Source: Paramecium sonneborni (taxonomy: Eukaryota; Ciliophora; Oligohymenophorea; Peniculida; Parameciidae). From it: DNA of 64,000 bases. Location of the stretch: NCBI GenBank assembly GCA_905182985.1, contig CAJJDN010000025.1:575213-639212 (forward strand). Direction: 5' to 3'. The position numbers and the translations under genes are program-made. This document shows, piece by piece, positions 12,222-23,224 of the stretch. Positions within the stretch are counted from its first letter, which is position 1. The number at the start of each line of letters is the position of its first letter. Below the pieces are notes generated by a model. The model worked only from the letters and a program-made list of their open reading frames with translations. It searched no databases and was not told the origin of the DNA.

Positions 12222-13338
12222 TTTTTCTCTATCATTCCGTTAATTGTTTAAATAGTTCTCCTATTCTAAATTAATTTTAAAATATACATCTAGAATTTTT
12301 AAATAAAACATTTAATTTTGCTCTAATCATGTGAAGAGTACTTTCAATAAAATATTATTTTAAAGTTTTCTATCAATATTATCATTCAAATCCGTAGTCT
12401 TAATAGTTTTTTACCAAAAAGATACATAAAAAAGAAGAATTTATTTGAAAATAAGATTCAATTTTTGATAAGATACTGGATTAAAAATTAAAATTACTGC
12501 AATTTTTGAATATCAAGAAGAAAAACTCAATTAGTTTGAAAAAGGCTTATATTTAATTCTGATTAAAAGAATAGTTTCAAAAAATAACTAAAACTCTTAC
12601 TCCTATTTTTACTTGTGTAAATATTGTAAATAAAAATAATTACCCAATTTTTATTTAATTTGTAAATAAAGCAAATTTATTTAACAATTGAAAAATAATA
12701 GTTTAAAGGTTAATTGAATAAAGAAAATAAATGTTATTTGGGTATCATAGATAAAGATAAAATCAGTTAGATAAACTATCATTAAGTTAGAAAAATGCTA
12801 ATCTAAAAAATATAATATAGTCAATATTTGAATTTAATTATATTCTTTATTATTCATAATAATTATATTTGTTATTATATACAAAAACTATTATTTATTA
12901 ATCATCTTTGTTGAATTTTGCTTGTTCATATTTTTGATCCATTAGCAATGACTAAATAATTAATAAGTTTATAAACAACATAAAGTTATTAATTATCAAG
13001 TAACTCTTAATGGATCAAAAAATGGAATAGCACAATTCAACTCAGATTACTAATAAATAATATGAATTATTGTATATCTTGTAGCCAGATGGCTTGTTCC
13101 ATCAATTGAATTAACATTCAGGGCTAATTTGGAGTTTGTTCAATTATAAAGGTCAACTAGGATTGATTGGAGTGCATAATAAATTACTATCTTTTCTAGT
13201 TGTGTTTTCTCATAAAATTTGCTATATAATAGCCACAAAAGTTCCCTAATTCGCTAAATTGAATAAGAAGGTAAAATGTAAATGTTACTATTCCTAAAAA
13301 AAGATTCTATTTATTTTTTTTATCTTGGAATTGCACTA
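12222..13338. repeat. 1117-bp direct repeat, copy B
   Basis: Second copy of 11104-12220; after it the sequence becomes unique (from 13339). Probably the same genomic segment counted twice. Confidence 0.9.
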
Positions 13339-13543
13339 TTCTCTAAATTAAGTTTAAAAAATATTTTTTTGTTTTGTTTTGATTCATGAATAAACTAAAA
13401 AAATTTATTCTTATAAGCGAATAATAACAATTTATTAATTTATTGTTTGTAAATTTATAATCTTTAATTATAATCAAGAAGTTCTGTAATCAATCCAAAA
13501 AAGATAAATACTTTAACATCATTAAAGAGTAAAAATAAATTGA
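13010..13543 (+). CDS. Hypothetical ORF (177 residues), doubtful
   Basis: It begins MDQKMEQHNSTQITNKQ and continues with a comparatively GC-rich stretch (LLYILQPDGLFHQLN, GQLGLIGVHNKLLSFLVVF) that looks coding. It then runs into AT-rich Lys/Ile/Tyr-rich sequence before TGA 13541-13543, so the real 3' end may be earlier after an unseen intron. The same start occurs at 11892 in the duplicated block. I do not recognise a family. The ATG lies in the right arm of the inverted repeat. Confidence 0.3.
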
Positions 13544-13837
13544 GATTGTTGTTGATTTAAAGAAAAATAAAAATGAATCAAAAAATAATGGAGAATAATG
13601 GTAGAAATGATGATTATTATAAAGAAAATAGAATTTAATTTTATTTAATTTTTAATTATTCATCGTTTTTAGTTTAGCACTTATCATTAAGCATAACATC
13701 ATTACTATGCTGCTTCCTCATCTATAAACTTTTTAAAAAGCTATTATACATTTTGTTTTGCTTAAATAATCTATTAATTATCAATTTTTTTGCAAAGTAT
13801 ATTATTTAAAATAAAATCAGCATTTTTTTTCTTCATA

Positions 13838-14035
13838 TTAATTTCAAACCCATTCAAAATAGTAGCTATTTAAAAATTGACAAGCATGGAAAACAAATCC
13901 TATAAATAAATTTATAATTAATTAATGTAAGAGTAGGGCTATCAATGGATAGATATTAAACTATTGAATTCCTTAATAAAATCCTTATTTATTGTTTATG
14001 CCTTTGATTATAAGAAACTTTCAAAAGAAATTTGA
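13838..14035 (+). pseudogene. Truncated 3' fragment of mitochondrial carrier gene
   Basis: Matches the last ~65 codons of the carrier at 8854-9665, down to the equivalent TGA at 14033-14035. It has no start, none of the upstream carrier repeats, and a ~12-base deletion where copy 1 reads GGATTTTTAGATCTATAG. It is a by-product of the segmental duplication that also copied the OYE gene. The sequence before it (13339-13835) is AT-rich, with no gene other than the end of the doubtful ORF. Confidence 0.85.
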
Positions 14036-14091
14036 GGTTTTTATTAGCGTTTTTTAAGATTAATATTAAACAATAAAATGTATATTATGAA

Positions 14092-15207
14092 TCATTTCTA
14101 TTGTTATGAATACAATGGATAATCTAGATAACCTTTAATTCCTTTTGTATAAAATGTATGAACATCCCAATTTGTATTTAATTCATACCCTTATCGAATT
14201 CTTTCTACAAGATCAGGATTGGAAATAAATAATCTACCGAATGTCACAGCATCAAATCTTCCCTTTTCAATACCCTCAATTGCTGTAGATGGTGTATATT
14301 AATTATTTGCAATTAATATTCCACTAAATAAAGGTCTAAAGACTTCAAAAAGATCAGGAATCTAATCTTTACTTGATGGATAACCATAGTCAAATTAATT
14401 TTCAGCATCCTTATCATCTTTGACCTCAATAAAAGCAATTTTCTTTTTTTCAAGTTCTTAAATCAAATATGTATACAACTTTAAAGGATCAGAATCACAT
14501 TAATCATTCAATCTACCAACAGGAGATATCTTGATGCCAACCCTTCCTTTTCCAAAAACATTAATAAATTCATCAATGACTTATAAACATAATTTGCTTC
14601 TATTTTCAACACTTCCTCCATACTCATCAGTTCTCTAATTTGAACTATCTCTAAGAAATTAATCAATAATGTATCCATGAGCCCCATGTAATTCAACACC
14701 ATCAAAACCAGCTTCTTTACAATTTTCAGCTGTTTATCTAAATTATTAAATCACTTCTTAAATTTCTTCTATTGTCATTTCATGAGGTATCTCATGTTCA
14801 GTTAAGCCTCCTCTATGAATTCCTCTAATTTTGATAGGTGAAGGACCCCATATTTCTAATCCATCTTATAAAGTAGATAAACTTGCTCTTCCAGCATGCC
14901 ATATTTAAGCAAAGATTCTACCCCCTTTTGAATGTATATCATCGACAATCTTCTTCCAACCTTGAATCTATTCTTTTGTGTACATTCCTGGTTCTCCTGG
15001 AAAGGCTAAAGATCTTTAAGAAATTGGAACACATTCTGTCAATATGAATCCAGCCTCTGCTCTAAGTCCATAATATTCAATCATCATATCATTAGGAACA
15101 AGGTCTTTTGTTTCACATCTTTATCTTGTTAAAGCAGCCATACAAATACGATTTGGAAGTTCAATATCACCCATCTTTAAAGGCTTAAATAGTATACTTT
15201 AATCCAT
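14092..15207 (-). CDS. Old-yellow-enzyme family flavin oxidoreductase, copy 2 (intact active site)
   Basis: 371 residues, no intron, starting MDQSILFKPLKMGDIELP. It has the same family motifs as copy 1, but the active-site block reads VELHGAHGYIIDQFL, i.e. the H..H.Y form with the catalytic Tyr present. A second family-typical block reads GRLNDQCDSDP, where copy 1 has GRSGDQCDSDP. So copy 2 is the more conventional enzyme. Expected cofactor is FMN, with NAD(P)H-dependent reduction of alkenes or quinones; the natural substrate is unknown. It is convergent with the carrier fragment. Confidence 0.93.
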
Positions 15208-15432
15208 TTTTATTTAAATAAATATATCTTCAATATTAAATTTTTTTAAGTTAGATGATGTAGATGTAATAGTTAATTAAGATTAATTTTGTTATTAAAT
15301 AGATGAGATAGGAATTTATTATATTATTTTGAACATCATAAATAATATGAGCATTTTAATTCATTATATAAAATATTTAACTGTAAATGAAGTAATATTT
15401 CCAAATATTATTGTTTTAGTTAAACTCCATCT

Positions 15433-16493
15433 ATGCGATAATTGTAATAATATGGATAATATGGTTAACCGTAATAATTGTAATAATATGGCTCTCCTAG
15501 GGCTATGATACCGTAAGAATATAAAATAATCTAATTAGTTCATTCTAATAGACAGCACAAAATTAAGAAACTCAATAATTCCAATAAATTTAATAGTAAG
15601 AAATTATAATAATTGAAAGATAATAAAATAGATAAGGAAATAGAGCAGATGTTCATCATTTTGAGAGACCACTTTAAGTAGTACCATAGGAGGATATTGA
15701 ATAAAAGTGGAAGGAGAAATGCTGTATTATTCTCTATAAATATGAATGATAGTAAGACTAGAAATGCATGTATATGAGTTGCAAGTAGAAATCTAAAAGT
15801 TGAGATTATAAAGTAATAGTGGTCAGATTACATATATATAAGATGATAAGAGAGTACTTTAGATTTTTAAATAGTTAGATAAATGAATTGATGTAAGCAA
15901 ATAAGGAGATAAGGAATTAAGAACAATAGTTGAGAATTTAAAACAAATAATTGTCTGAAGACTTGGAATCTTGGAAATCTAGATATAAGTTGCTCTAAGA
16001 ATCTAATTCTAAGAGTTCAGGTTTGGATGAAGAAATAAGATAATTGAAGAAGAAGATTAATGAATTAAGTGAAGATTTATCAGGATGTCATGAATAAATT
16101 TAATAGAGAGATAGTGAGATTTTAAACTTGAAGTAGTTATTGCATGATAAAGATAATGAATTAGATTAATTAGATGCTCATATAAGGGAATTAGAAATGA
16201 TGTGTGAGAATTATTCTTAATCTGAAACATAAATAATAAGTCTTTAGGGAGAAGTGGAATTGTGGAAGAAAAAGTTTAAATAGGTGAATGAATAGAATTC
16301 AGATTTAGCAGAGAAGTTGACAATGGCTGAAACTTAGTTGGAAGCCATAAAAAAAAGATAAGTGACAGTAACAAAAGAGACTGAGGTAAGAAAGAGTGGT
16401 ACTCATGGAGGTGGAACAACTACATCATATGAATAAAATGTAATAAAAGGTGCATAATTATTACATCCAAGAGGTTCATAATATTTAAAATGA
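15433..16493 (+). CDS. Coiled-coil protein with Gln/Tyr-rich N-terminus
   Basis: About 326 residues. The N-terminus is Gln/Tyr/Gly-rich (QLQQYGQYGQPQQLQQYG), followed by more Gln and then long heptad-like helices (EKCLRLEMHVYELQVEIQKL, RQLKKKINELSEDL, QVNEQNSDLAEKLTMAETQL). The tail is Gly/Thr-rich (GTHGGGTTT). Three introns: 15513-15538 (26 nt), 15724-15752 (29 nt), 15854-15878 (25 nt). With these removed the length is an exact codon multiple. The coiled-coil content suggests a structural/cytoskeletal role, but I recognise no named family. The uS12 gene starts 50 bp downstream on the same strand. Confidence 0.85.
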
Positions 16494-16542
16494 ATATTTT
16501 TGAAAAACAAATTAAATAAAATCTTTTTTTTATTTTTTTATC

Positions 16543-16991
16543 ATGGGTGTTGGTAAACCTAGAGGAATGAGAGCTGGAAGAAAGCTCAAAGATCATAGAA
16601 GAGTTAATAGATGGGCTGATAAGGAATATAATAAGGCAATGATTGGTTCAAGATATAAAAATCCATTTATGGGTGCATCTCATGCTAAAGGATTGGTTGT
16701 TGAAAAAATAGGAGTGTAATTATCATATTTTAATATAGTGAATCTAAATAACCAAATTCTGCTGTTAGAAAATGTGTTAGAGTGTTGCTCAAGAAAAATG
16801 GTAAAAAAATATCAGCCTTTGTTCCTAAAGATGGTTGTTTGAACTTTTTGAATGAAAATGATGAAGTTACTGTAGCAGGATTCGGAAGAAAGGGTCATGC
16901 AGTAGGTGATATTCCAGGAGTCAGATTCAAGATTATTGCTGTTAAAGGAAAATCATTACTTGCTTTATGGTTAGGCAAGGTTGAAAAATGA
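16543..16991 (+). CDS. RPS23: Ribosomal protein uS12 (S23e)
   Basis: 141 residues (yeast Rps23 is 145). Start [20 protein letters not shown], then [36 protein letters not shown] and the C-terminal [19 protein letters not shown]. The conserved KQPNSA-R and PGVRFK blocks lie at the decoding centre of the small subunit. One 23-nt intron, 16716-16738, splits the Val codon of GV|ES. All family-conserved stretches are present. Stop TGA 16989-16991, 45 bp from the convergent Arp stop. Confidence 0.97.
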
Positions 16992-17035
16992 TAGTACAGA
17001 TATATTAAATATATTAATTGAAGATCTCAAAAAAC

Positions 17036-18313
17036 TCATAATTACTTTTTTATTAATATTCTTTCTCCTTCCTCCTCAAATTCCTTTTTTAATATCCACA
17101 TACTTCTAAATGAAGCTAAATGAGATAATATAGAGCCTCCTTACCAACTTTGAGTTACTCTTTCAGGTGGAGCCCAAATTTTGACCTCTAATATTGAAGA
17201 AATATACTTTGACATCTTTTGAAACTAATCTTTTAACTTCTCCAATTAATCTCTCTGGAAAACCTTACATCAATGAAGTACCTCCTGTCAAAACAATCTC
17301 GCTATATAAAGGTTTACGTAAATCTAAATCAACTTTCTAAATAGAATATGCAAGAATTTCAGGAATAGCTATAATTAAGTAGTTTATTACAATTTAATTC
17401 TAAACCATATTTTTCAGGACACATCAAAATTTCTGGAGCTCTTTATTTCTCAAAACTCATTTCTATCATACTATTATCTGGTAACATATATTAATCTTTT
17501 ATCTTTCTCTCCTCTTAAAACTTATCTTCTCCAATCATAGCCGGACTTAAAAAACAACGTTTTTCTTTTATCTTCTTGATAATTTCGAATTCTGCCTAAC
17601 AATATCAATTTCTAATATACTGATGTTGTAAATATATATCCAGTTCTTCTCAATAAATTATTCAAATTCTCAGTTATATCTCTCCCTGCTAAATCCACTC
17701 TTTATGCACAATGCTATATGTAAAATCCATCATATATTGGAATACTCTAAGATATGGTATCTCCTATATCCAAAACTACTCCTGTTGTTTTTCCACTTGC
17801 AAATAAACTAATAACTCCAGATACTGCAAAAAATAAAGCAGGACAATTGTAAGTTTCAAAGAATTGTTTAGCAATTTCTACCTTCTAAGTTTGACTTGCA
17901 TAAGGTGGTTCAGTCAATAATATTGGATACTATTTAAAATCAATTCTCAAATACTTCTTTTGGATTACCATGCAATTCTTAGAATGTGTATTTCCATAAT
18001 TAATCCATATCATTCATATCTTTTATGACTCCTTTTTGATATGGATATTTTATTTTCATCATTCCTCTACTATAATCTGTTATTTAATTTCCTACATATA
18101 TTTCTTAACTATTAGTTGCAATAGGTAATGCCTTATATTTTGGCCTCCCAATACTTAATTATTCTCTATTTTTTTTACTATGAATTGAATATCACTTTTG
18201 GTTTATCATCTCCTGCTAAACCTGCTTTTATCTAACTTGAACCCTTTCCATTTATTATATTCAAATACCATGTCTATGACCATTGAGTTATTTGTAAATA
18301 TATCACTATCCAT
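17036..18313 (-). CDS. Actin-related protein, Arp1 (centractin)-like
   Basis: 377 residues, the usual Arp1/actin length. Motifs: VIDMGSSQIKAGLAGDDKPK (phosphate loop 1), YIGRPKYKALP, LLTEPPYA, TGVVLDIGDTISQSIPIYDG (second phosphate loop), EIVLTGGTSLMQGFPERL (adenosine region) and the C-terminal VKIWAPPERVTQSWQGGSIL. The ending (KKEFEEEGERILIKK) resembles Arp1 more than actin. Known: Arp1 forms the dynactin mini-filament; I infer this from the C-terminal block only, so another Arp class is possible. Six introns of 22-25 nt; three end in AAG or AGAG instead of TAG. Several catalytic-loop Gly/Asp residues are retained, so ATP binding is plausible. Confidence 0.85.
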
Positions 18314-18734
18314 TATATAATTAAAATTTAATACCAAAATTCAAAGGTTTTATTATTTTTTATCATATTTCTTAATATTGAAATTCAATTATGCAACTTT
18401 AAGCAGATCTATCCACTTAATAGCAAGAAATTTCAAATTATCAAAAATAAGTTGGTTCATAAACATTTAACATAATTTTTTATAAATTTAAAACTATTTA
18501 CCTGTCTAATTGAATAGAAAATTGCAGAATAATATAATTTAGTTTTTATCTACAAAGAGCTATAATTTCAATAAATATTATCTAATATTAGAGATAATTA
18601 ATTGAATGTATAAATTTTAAATTTTAATGAAAATCAAAAAATTTACAAAATTTAAAGAGTTTTATAAGTGAAAAAATTTTAGATAACATATTATAATGAT
18701 AAAATAGATATAATAGATTGAAAAATAAATAGCC

Positions 18735-19565
18735 ATGTTGAATTTATATTTATTTAAAAATTTGGTTATAATTGGCTTGAATATTATATTTTCCTATCAA
18801 AGCTTAGTTATAAGAGATAAAACTTAATTCTAAAAAAGAAAAGTATATTTAAAAAATCTAAGAAATTAAAATCGATAATATTATTTTGACAGCAGTTCTA
18901 AATTTAAAAAGTATAATGCTTCTATTTATGGGATAATTTAATATTATCTTTTGGAATAAATTATCAAATAAACTTAAAATATTAAATTTAGGAGAAATGA
19001 AATCAAGTTTTGAAATTATGGTATCACAAAAAACATTGTTGATTGAATTTTCCCAATCATCTATCTAATAATATTGATATTTTTAAATAGGAAATCTAGT
19101 TAAAGCTATCATCTTTATTTAAGCAAATAATTCTTATTTAAAATTTCTTGCCTCTATTTTTATAAAAAATACTTTATTGTGTTAATTCAATCTTTATAAT
19201 TGACATAAGTAATTTAGGATTAATAAATTTTCAAATTAATTTCAAATTATTATTATAATCTGCTTAATGTTTTATTATTTATTCAATGCAATACTTTTAT
19301 TATACCTGTATTTTTATTATTTATGATTTTAATTCATTTAACAATTTATATTTTAATTTTTTAAAATATGAGACAATTAAGTTTATTGATAAATTTAAAC
19401 ATTATCAAATTACTGAAAGGTGAACTTTAAGTTATATTTAATATTCTTTTCAGGTTTAAGTTTAAAGAAAGGCTGGCTAGTTCTAAACAAATAATATTTA
19501 GATTTTATTAATTTCTAACAAAAATTATTTTTTAAATATTAATATTGGTTGGACTAATTTATTGA
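18735..19565 (+). pseudogene. Possible decayed membrane-protein gene in an otherwise gene-free stretch
   Basis: The 1.46 kb between 18314 and 19774 has no intact gene. Within it, an ATG at 18735 opens MLNLYLFKNLVIIGLNIIF, and coding-like pieces follow in more than one frame: GEMKSSFEIMVSQKTLLIEF near 19000, and a hydrophobic run FIIPVFLLFMILIHLTIYIL near 19300, ending at TGA 19563-19565. Two TGA codons and at least one frame change interrupt it, and no simple intron set repairs it. Either a decayed gene or chance open sequence in AT-rich DNA. Confidence 0.3.
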
Positions 19566-19774
19566 GCATCATTTAATCAATACTTATTATATACCTTAAG
19601 AAAATAATGGTATCTAAAATATTATGAAATAAAAATTTAAAAAGATCTATAAATATTTTTACATTATCTTTTTATTTGTATTGTGTTTGATATATCTCGA
19701 GTAATGTGATAAATTTGTTTAAGTTGTGAAATTTAAAAGGTTATATATTAATAAATTAAAATATTTATTTGAAG

Positions 19775-22740
19775 ATGATAATTCGATCACCTACTATGAA
19801 ATAATCGATCAATAAATAAAATTAGAGCTAAGATCCCTTACTCATCTTAACACCTCCAAGTAGCCTTCGTGAAATTAGTTGTTCATTTAGAGGTAATTTG
19901 AATCGATATGTTACAATATAAAGTAAGAGAAATAGATAAGAATAATCTGAGGATCAATAACAATCAAAATTATTTAGATCACAATTGCAAAGATTATATT
20001 AAGAATCATTTATAAAATAGATGTTGGATAAAGCTAAGCCAGCAAGCAGGTTGAATAATTATCAAAAGTAAGTTCTTGATGATTTGTAATTTGGTTAAGA
20101 CACATAAATAGATGATATAGATAATAGTTGTTATAAATTTATGTTCAATTATTTCAATAATTATCCTATCATATAACCGTAAAGCAGTTTAAAAATCAGT
20201 TCAGATATAATTTTCATTATAAACACATTGATGATATTCATATGGTTGCCATTTAAATACTCTTTTGAATTTGATTCGATTCTGAAAATATTGAATTACA
20301 ATTAGTACATAATTGAATACGTTCTGATTGCGATATTGATATTTGAAATATTCATTTAGTTTAATTAGGCTTATATATTTAAGGGGAAGGTGATTAAGTA
20401 ATAAATTGTTATTGTATTAGTTAGCGATATCATATAATAAACAACTATTTGAGATAGGATATGATGAAGGATGTAATTAGCTTGATTTCTTTAATAGTTT
20501 TATTGCTTTAAACTTTCAAGGTTGCAGAATTGAATATAGTTTTATTATTTGTATTTGGTGTTTTATAAGGGGCAAAATTGTTGAGAGTGGTAGACAAAAC
20601 TTAGGAGTATTTTAATTTTTAGTAAAATAATATGGTTCCATTGATGATAAATTTGGCAGGAGTATTGTATATAATTCATCTTGTATCTTGTATTTGGTAT
20701 ACATTGATAAAGGATTAAAATAATTAGTAATAATTTGAGAATGTGATTGAGTAATACATTGAATGTTTTCATTGGGCATCAATGTATTTGACAGGTTCAG
20801 GAATTTGGAATATAGATTCAAGGAATAATGAATAGTTAATATTTTCATCATTGATATCAATAGTTTCAATATTGATAAATGGTTTTGTGACAATAAAGAT
20901 AGGATTTTTTTTGTATAATTAATCTTAGAGGATAAAAAATAATAAGTACATAAATATGATGTCTAATTATATGAATTTAAATAAGATAAATTTGAATTTG
21001 TAACATAGAATTCGAAGTTATTTATAATATATATACAAATAAGAGCAGTAAATGAATGAGGAAGATATAACATAGATAATGAGTAAGTTATCACTTTAGT
21101 TAAGGAGTGAGTTGAGACATTAATTATAGGCGAATATATTGGAATAATGTAGAATGATATCTTCGAATTTTTCATATAAATTGAGGAAATAATTAGTGTA
21201 TTATATGGAGGAGGTGAAGACAATACCAGAATAAAGGATTTTAACATTGGATGAGTAGGATGATAGTTCAATATATTTTATAAATAAAGGTGAGGTGGAT
21301 GTAATATTTGAATAAACTAATAATATGCGTGAGAAACATGGACGTAATTAGATAAAGACTTTGGGAAAAGGAGAGTATTTTGGATTTTTGGGATTTATAA
21401 CAGGGAGAAGGAGGACAGCAACAATAATAAGTAAAGGATTTTGTTAATTGTACAAAATATAGAGAGGGCATTTTGTGAATTTGGTTGAGTAATTTCCTGA
21501 TGATAAGGAGAGATTTTATATGATAAAAGATAAGGTAGAATTTGAATAAGATTTATCAATGTTGGATGTAAGATGTTATAGTTGTAAATCTGAGAGTCAT
21601 TTAGTAAATAGATGTCCATTTTTACATTATTAGCCAGATAAGGATAGAGTGATAAAACAATAGTTGTATCCAATAAATTAGGAGAGAGAGGAGACGTAAT
21701 AAATAATGAAAATATATATATTAGATAACGTAAATCTAAATATATAAATGCTTTGTTATAATAAGGAGTAATAGAGGATTTGGCTAAAGAGATAATGAAA
21801 GATATGGAATAGGTAGAGGGAAGTGAGAATATGACAGATGGGGAATCTGAAGAGATTTAGACTAAGACAATAAAAAGTATTATGTTGAAATATATTAAAT
21901 AGGTACATCAAATTTGTAAACTAAGAGTTTAAGTAAATCTTTTAGTTAAAATAGTAATTAATTAAGTAAGTTTAGTCATAGACCATCATAAACATTAACT
22001 GTTGCATTAAGTTAAAACTATTAATCATCAAAATCTTAAGAAGAAATAGGAAGATTTGAATAAGAACTGTTAAAGAAGATGTCATCAGTACATAGAAGAT
22101 CATAATAAAAAGAGACAGCAGGATTTGGAGCAAGATTCGAATCACAGATGCATAATCCAATTTAAGAACATGATGAAGAGATACCTAATTTTGATTTAGT
22201 AGAGGAAGATAATAATAATAATAATTAATAATAAGTGTAGTAGTAATAATAATAGGAAATCTAAAGACCTATTTAATTATATTCTTCAGATAGAAGTCCC
22301 AGGATATATAGAAGGATTTCATAAAGAGTAACATTTGATTAGAATTTATTCGGAATGAAGAATAGAAGATCGAGTTTAGTTTATGAGAACATTATTTAAC
22401 AACTATATGAGGATGAGCATTAACAAATAGAATTTGTAAAATTGCATTCATATTAAAACTGTAGCCCATGATTACTTAGCCATCAGTTGGAGAGTTTGAT
22501 AAAATCTGTGAGTTTAGAGAGTATTATCCAGAGTATAACATTTCAAGAGTGATGAAAGTGTTGTAGAGAGTCAATTCGACATATCATAAATAGAATATAA
22601 ATTCATTGTATTCATTTTTATATGTTGCAATTCAAAAAGGACAAGCTATGAAAGAAAGGTTAACACATCTTTAGAGTAGAACTAATATTAGACCTAATTC
22701 TAATAAAAGGATATTTAAGTATTTTATATTGAATATTTGA
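19775..22740 (+). CDS. Cyclic-nucleotide-binding K+-channel-like protein with C-terminal zinc knuckle
   Basis: About 953 residues. Six-TM voltage-channel architecture: S1-S3 near residues 150-235 (IIFIINTLMIFIWLPF, YVLIAILIFEIFIQF), S4/S5 with ISLIVLLLQTFKVAE and LLRVVDK, and a pore region HWASMYLTGSGIWNI. There a TGSGIW sequence takes the place of the K-channel TxGYGD signature, so selectivity is unclear. A cNMP-binding fold follows (INKGEVDVIF, LGKGEYFGFLGF, RRTATIISK). Just after it comes CYSCKSESHLVNRC, a perfect CX2CX4HX4C zinc knuckle. The tail is Ser/Asn/Gln-rich. Introns: 20398-20420, 21696-21724, 21903-21925, 22436-22464. ATG 19775, or 19796 in the same frame. Likely in the ciliary or plasma membrane, gated by voltage and cyclic nucleotides. 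Confidence 0.87.
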
Positions 22741-22840
22741 ATTAGAAAAGGTAAAGTTAAGACACTATTATTTTGAAATTAATAATCATGTTTTTATTTG
22801 TATTTATAGTATATGTTACTGATATCAAATTAATTTAAAT

Positions 22841-23209
22841 ATGTTAAAAAGAGATAAGAAACAAAAGGTTGATAAGATAGTTTAAACAAATATGGAAGAA
22901 GATCCTAGAGAATTCTATTTGATTGATACTCAAGAAGAAGTTACAGGACATATTTTAGAGAGATTAAGATAATAACCAATTATTTAAATGAAGAAAGTAC
23001 CATTTGATAGAGAACATGGTAATACTATAGATAGTGTACCAATCAATATAAAGTCTCATGTTAAATCTGATAATGAATTGTACTTTGAATTGCAATTTTA
23101 AAATCCAAGTTTGTAAACTTCTTATTATCCTTTTTATTTTTTAAGAGAGAGGTTTCCAAAACTATTAATTGAATATTATAAGAATAATAGTGTTTTAATT
23201 TTGAAATGA
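22841..23209 (+). CDS. Small protein with possible chromo(-shadow)-like domain
   Basis: 122 residues, no intron. The C-terminal half reads DNELYFELQFQNPSLQTSYY then LRERFPKLLIEYYKNN. This recalls the chromo/chromo-shadow pattern (hydrophobic strand of the ELxFxVxW type, then CPxLxIxFYE). The aromatic cage residues of a histone-reading chromodomain are not evident, so a shadow-type dimerisation module is more likely, if it is one at all. The N-terminus is charged (MLKRDKKQKVDK). Its TGA is only 15 bp from the convergent MORN-gene stop. Confidence 0.6.
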
Positions 23210-23224
23210 AACTTAAATAAATAA

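Larger units (their letters stand above)
13836..15221. repeat. Segmental duplication, copy 2
   Basis: Diverged second copy of 9457-10857. To the left it begins abruptly with non-carrier sequence; to the right it ends just upstream of OYE copy 2. Confidence 0.9.

Noticed and set aside
11104..13338. True tandem duplication of 1.1 kb
   Set aside because: The boundary falls exactly on a single N and the copies look identical; an unmerged contig overlap is the simpler reading, repeated at two other Ns in the window.
14508..14705. 65-codon minus-strand ORF inside OYE copy 2
   Set aside because: Wrong frame; the OYE frame is open across it and carries the family motifs.
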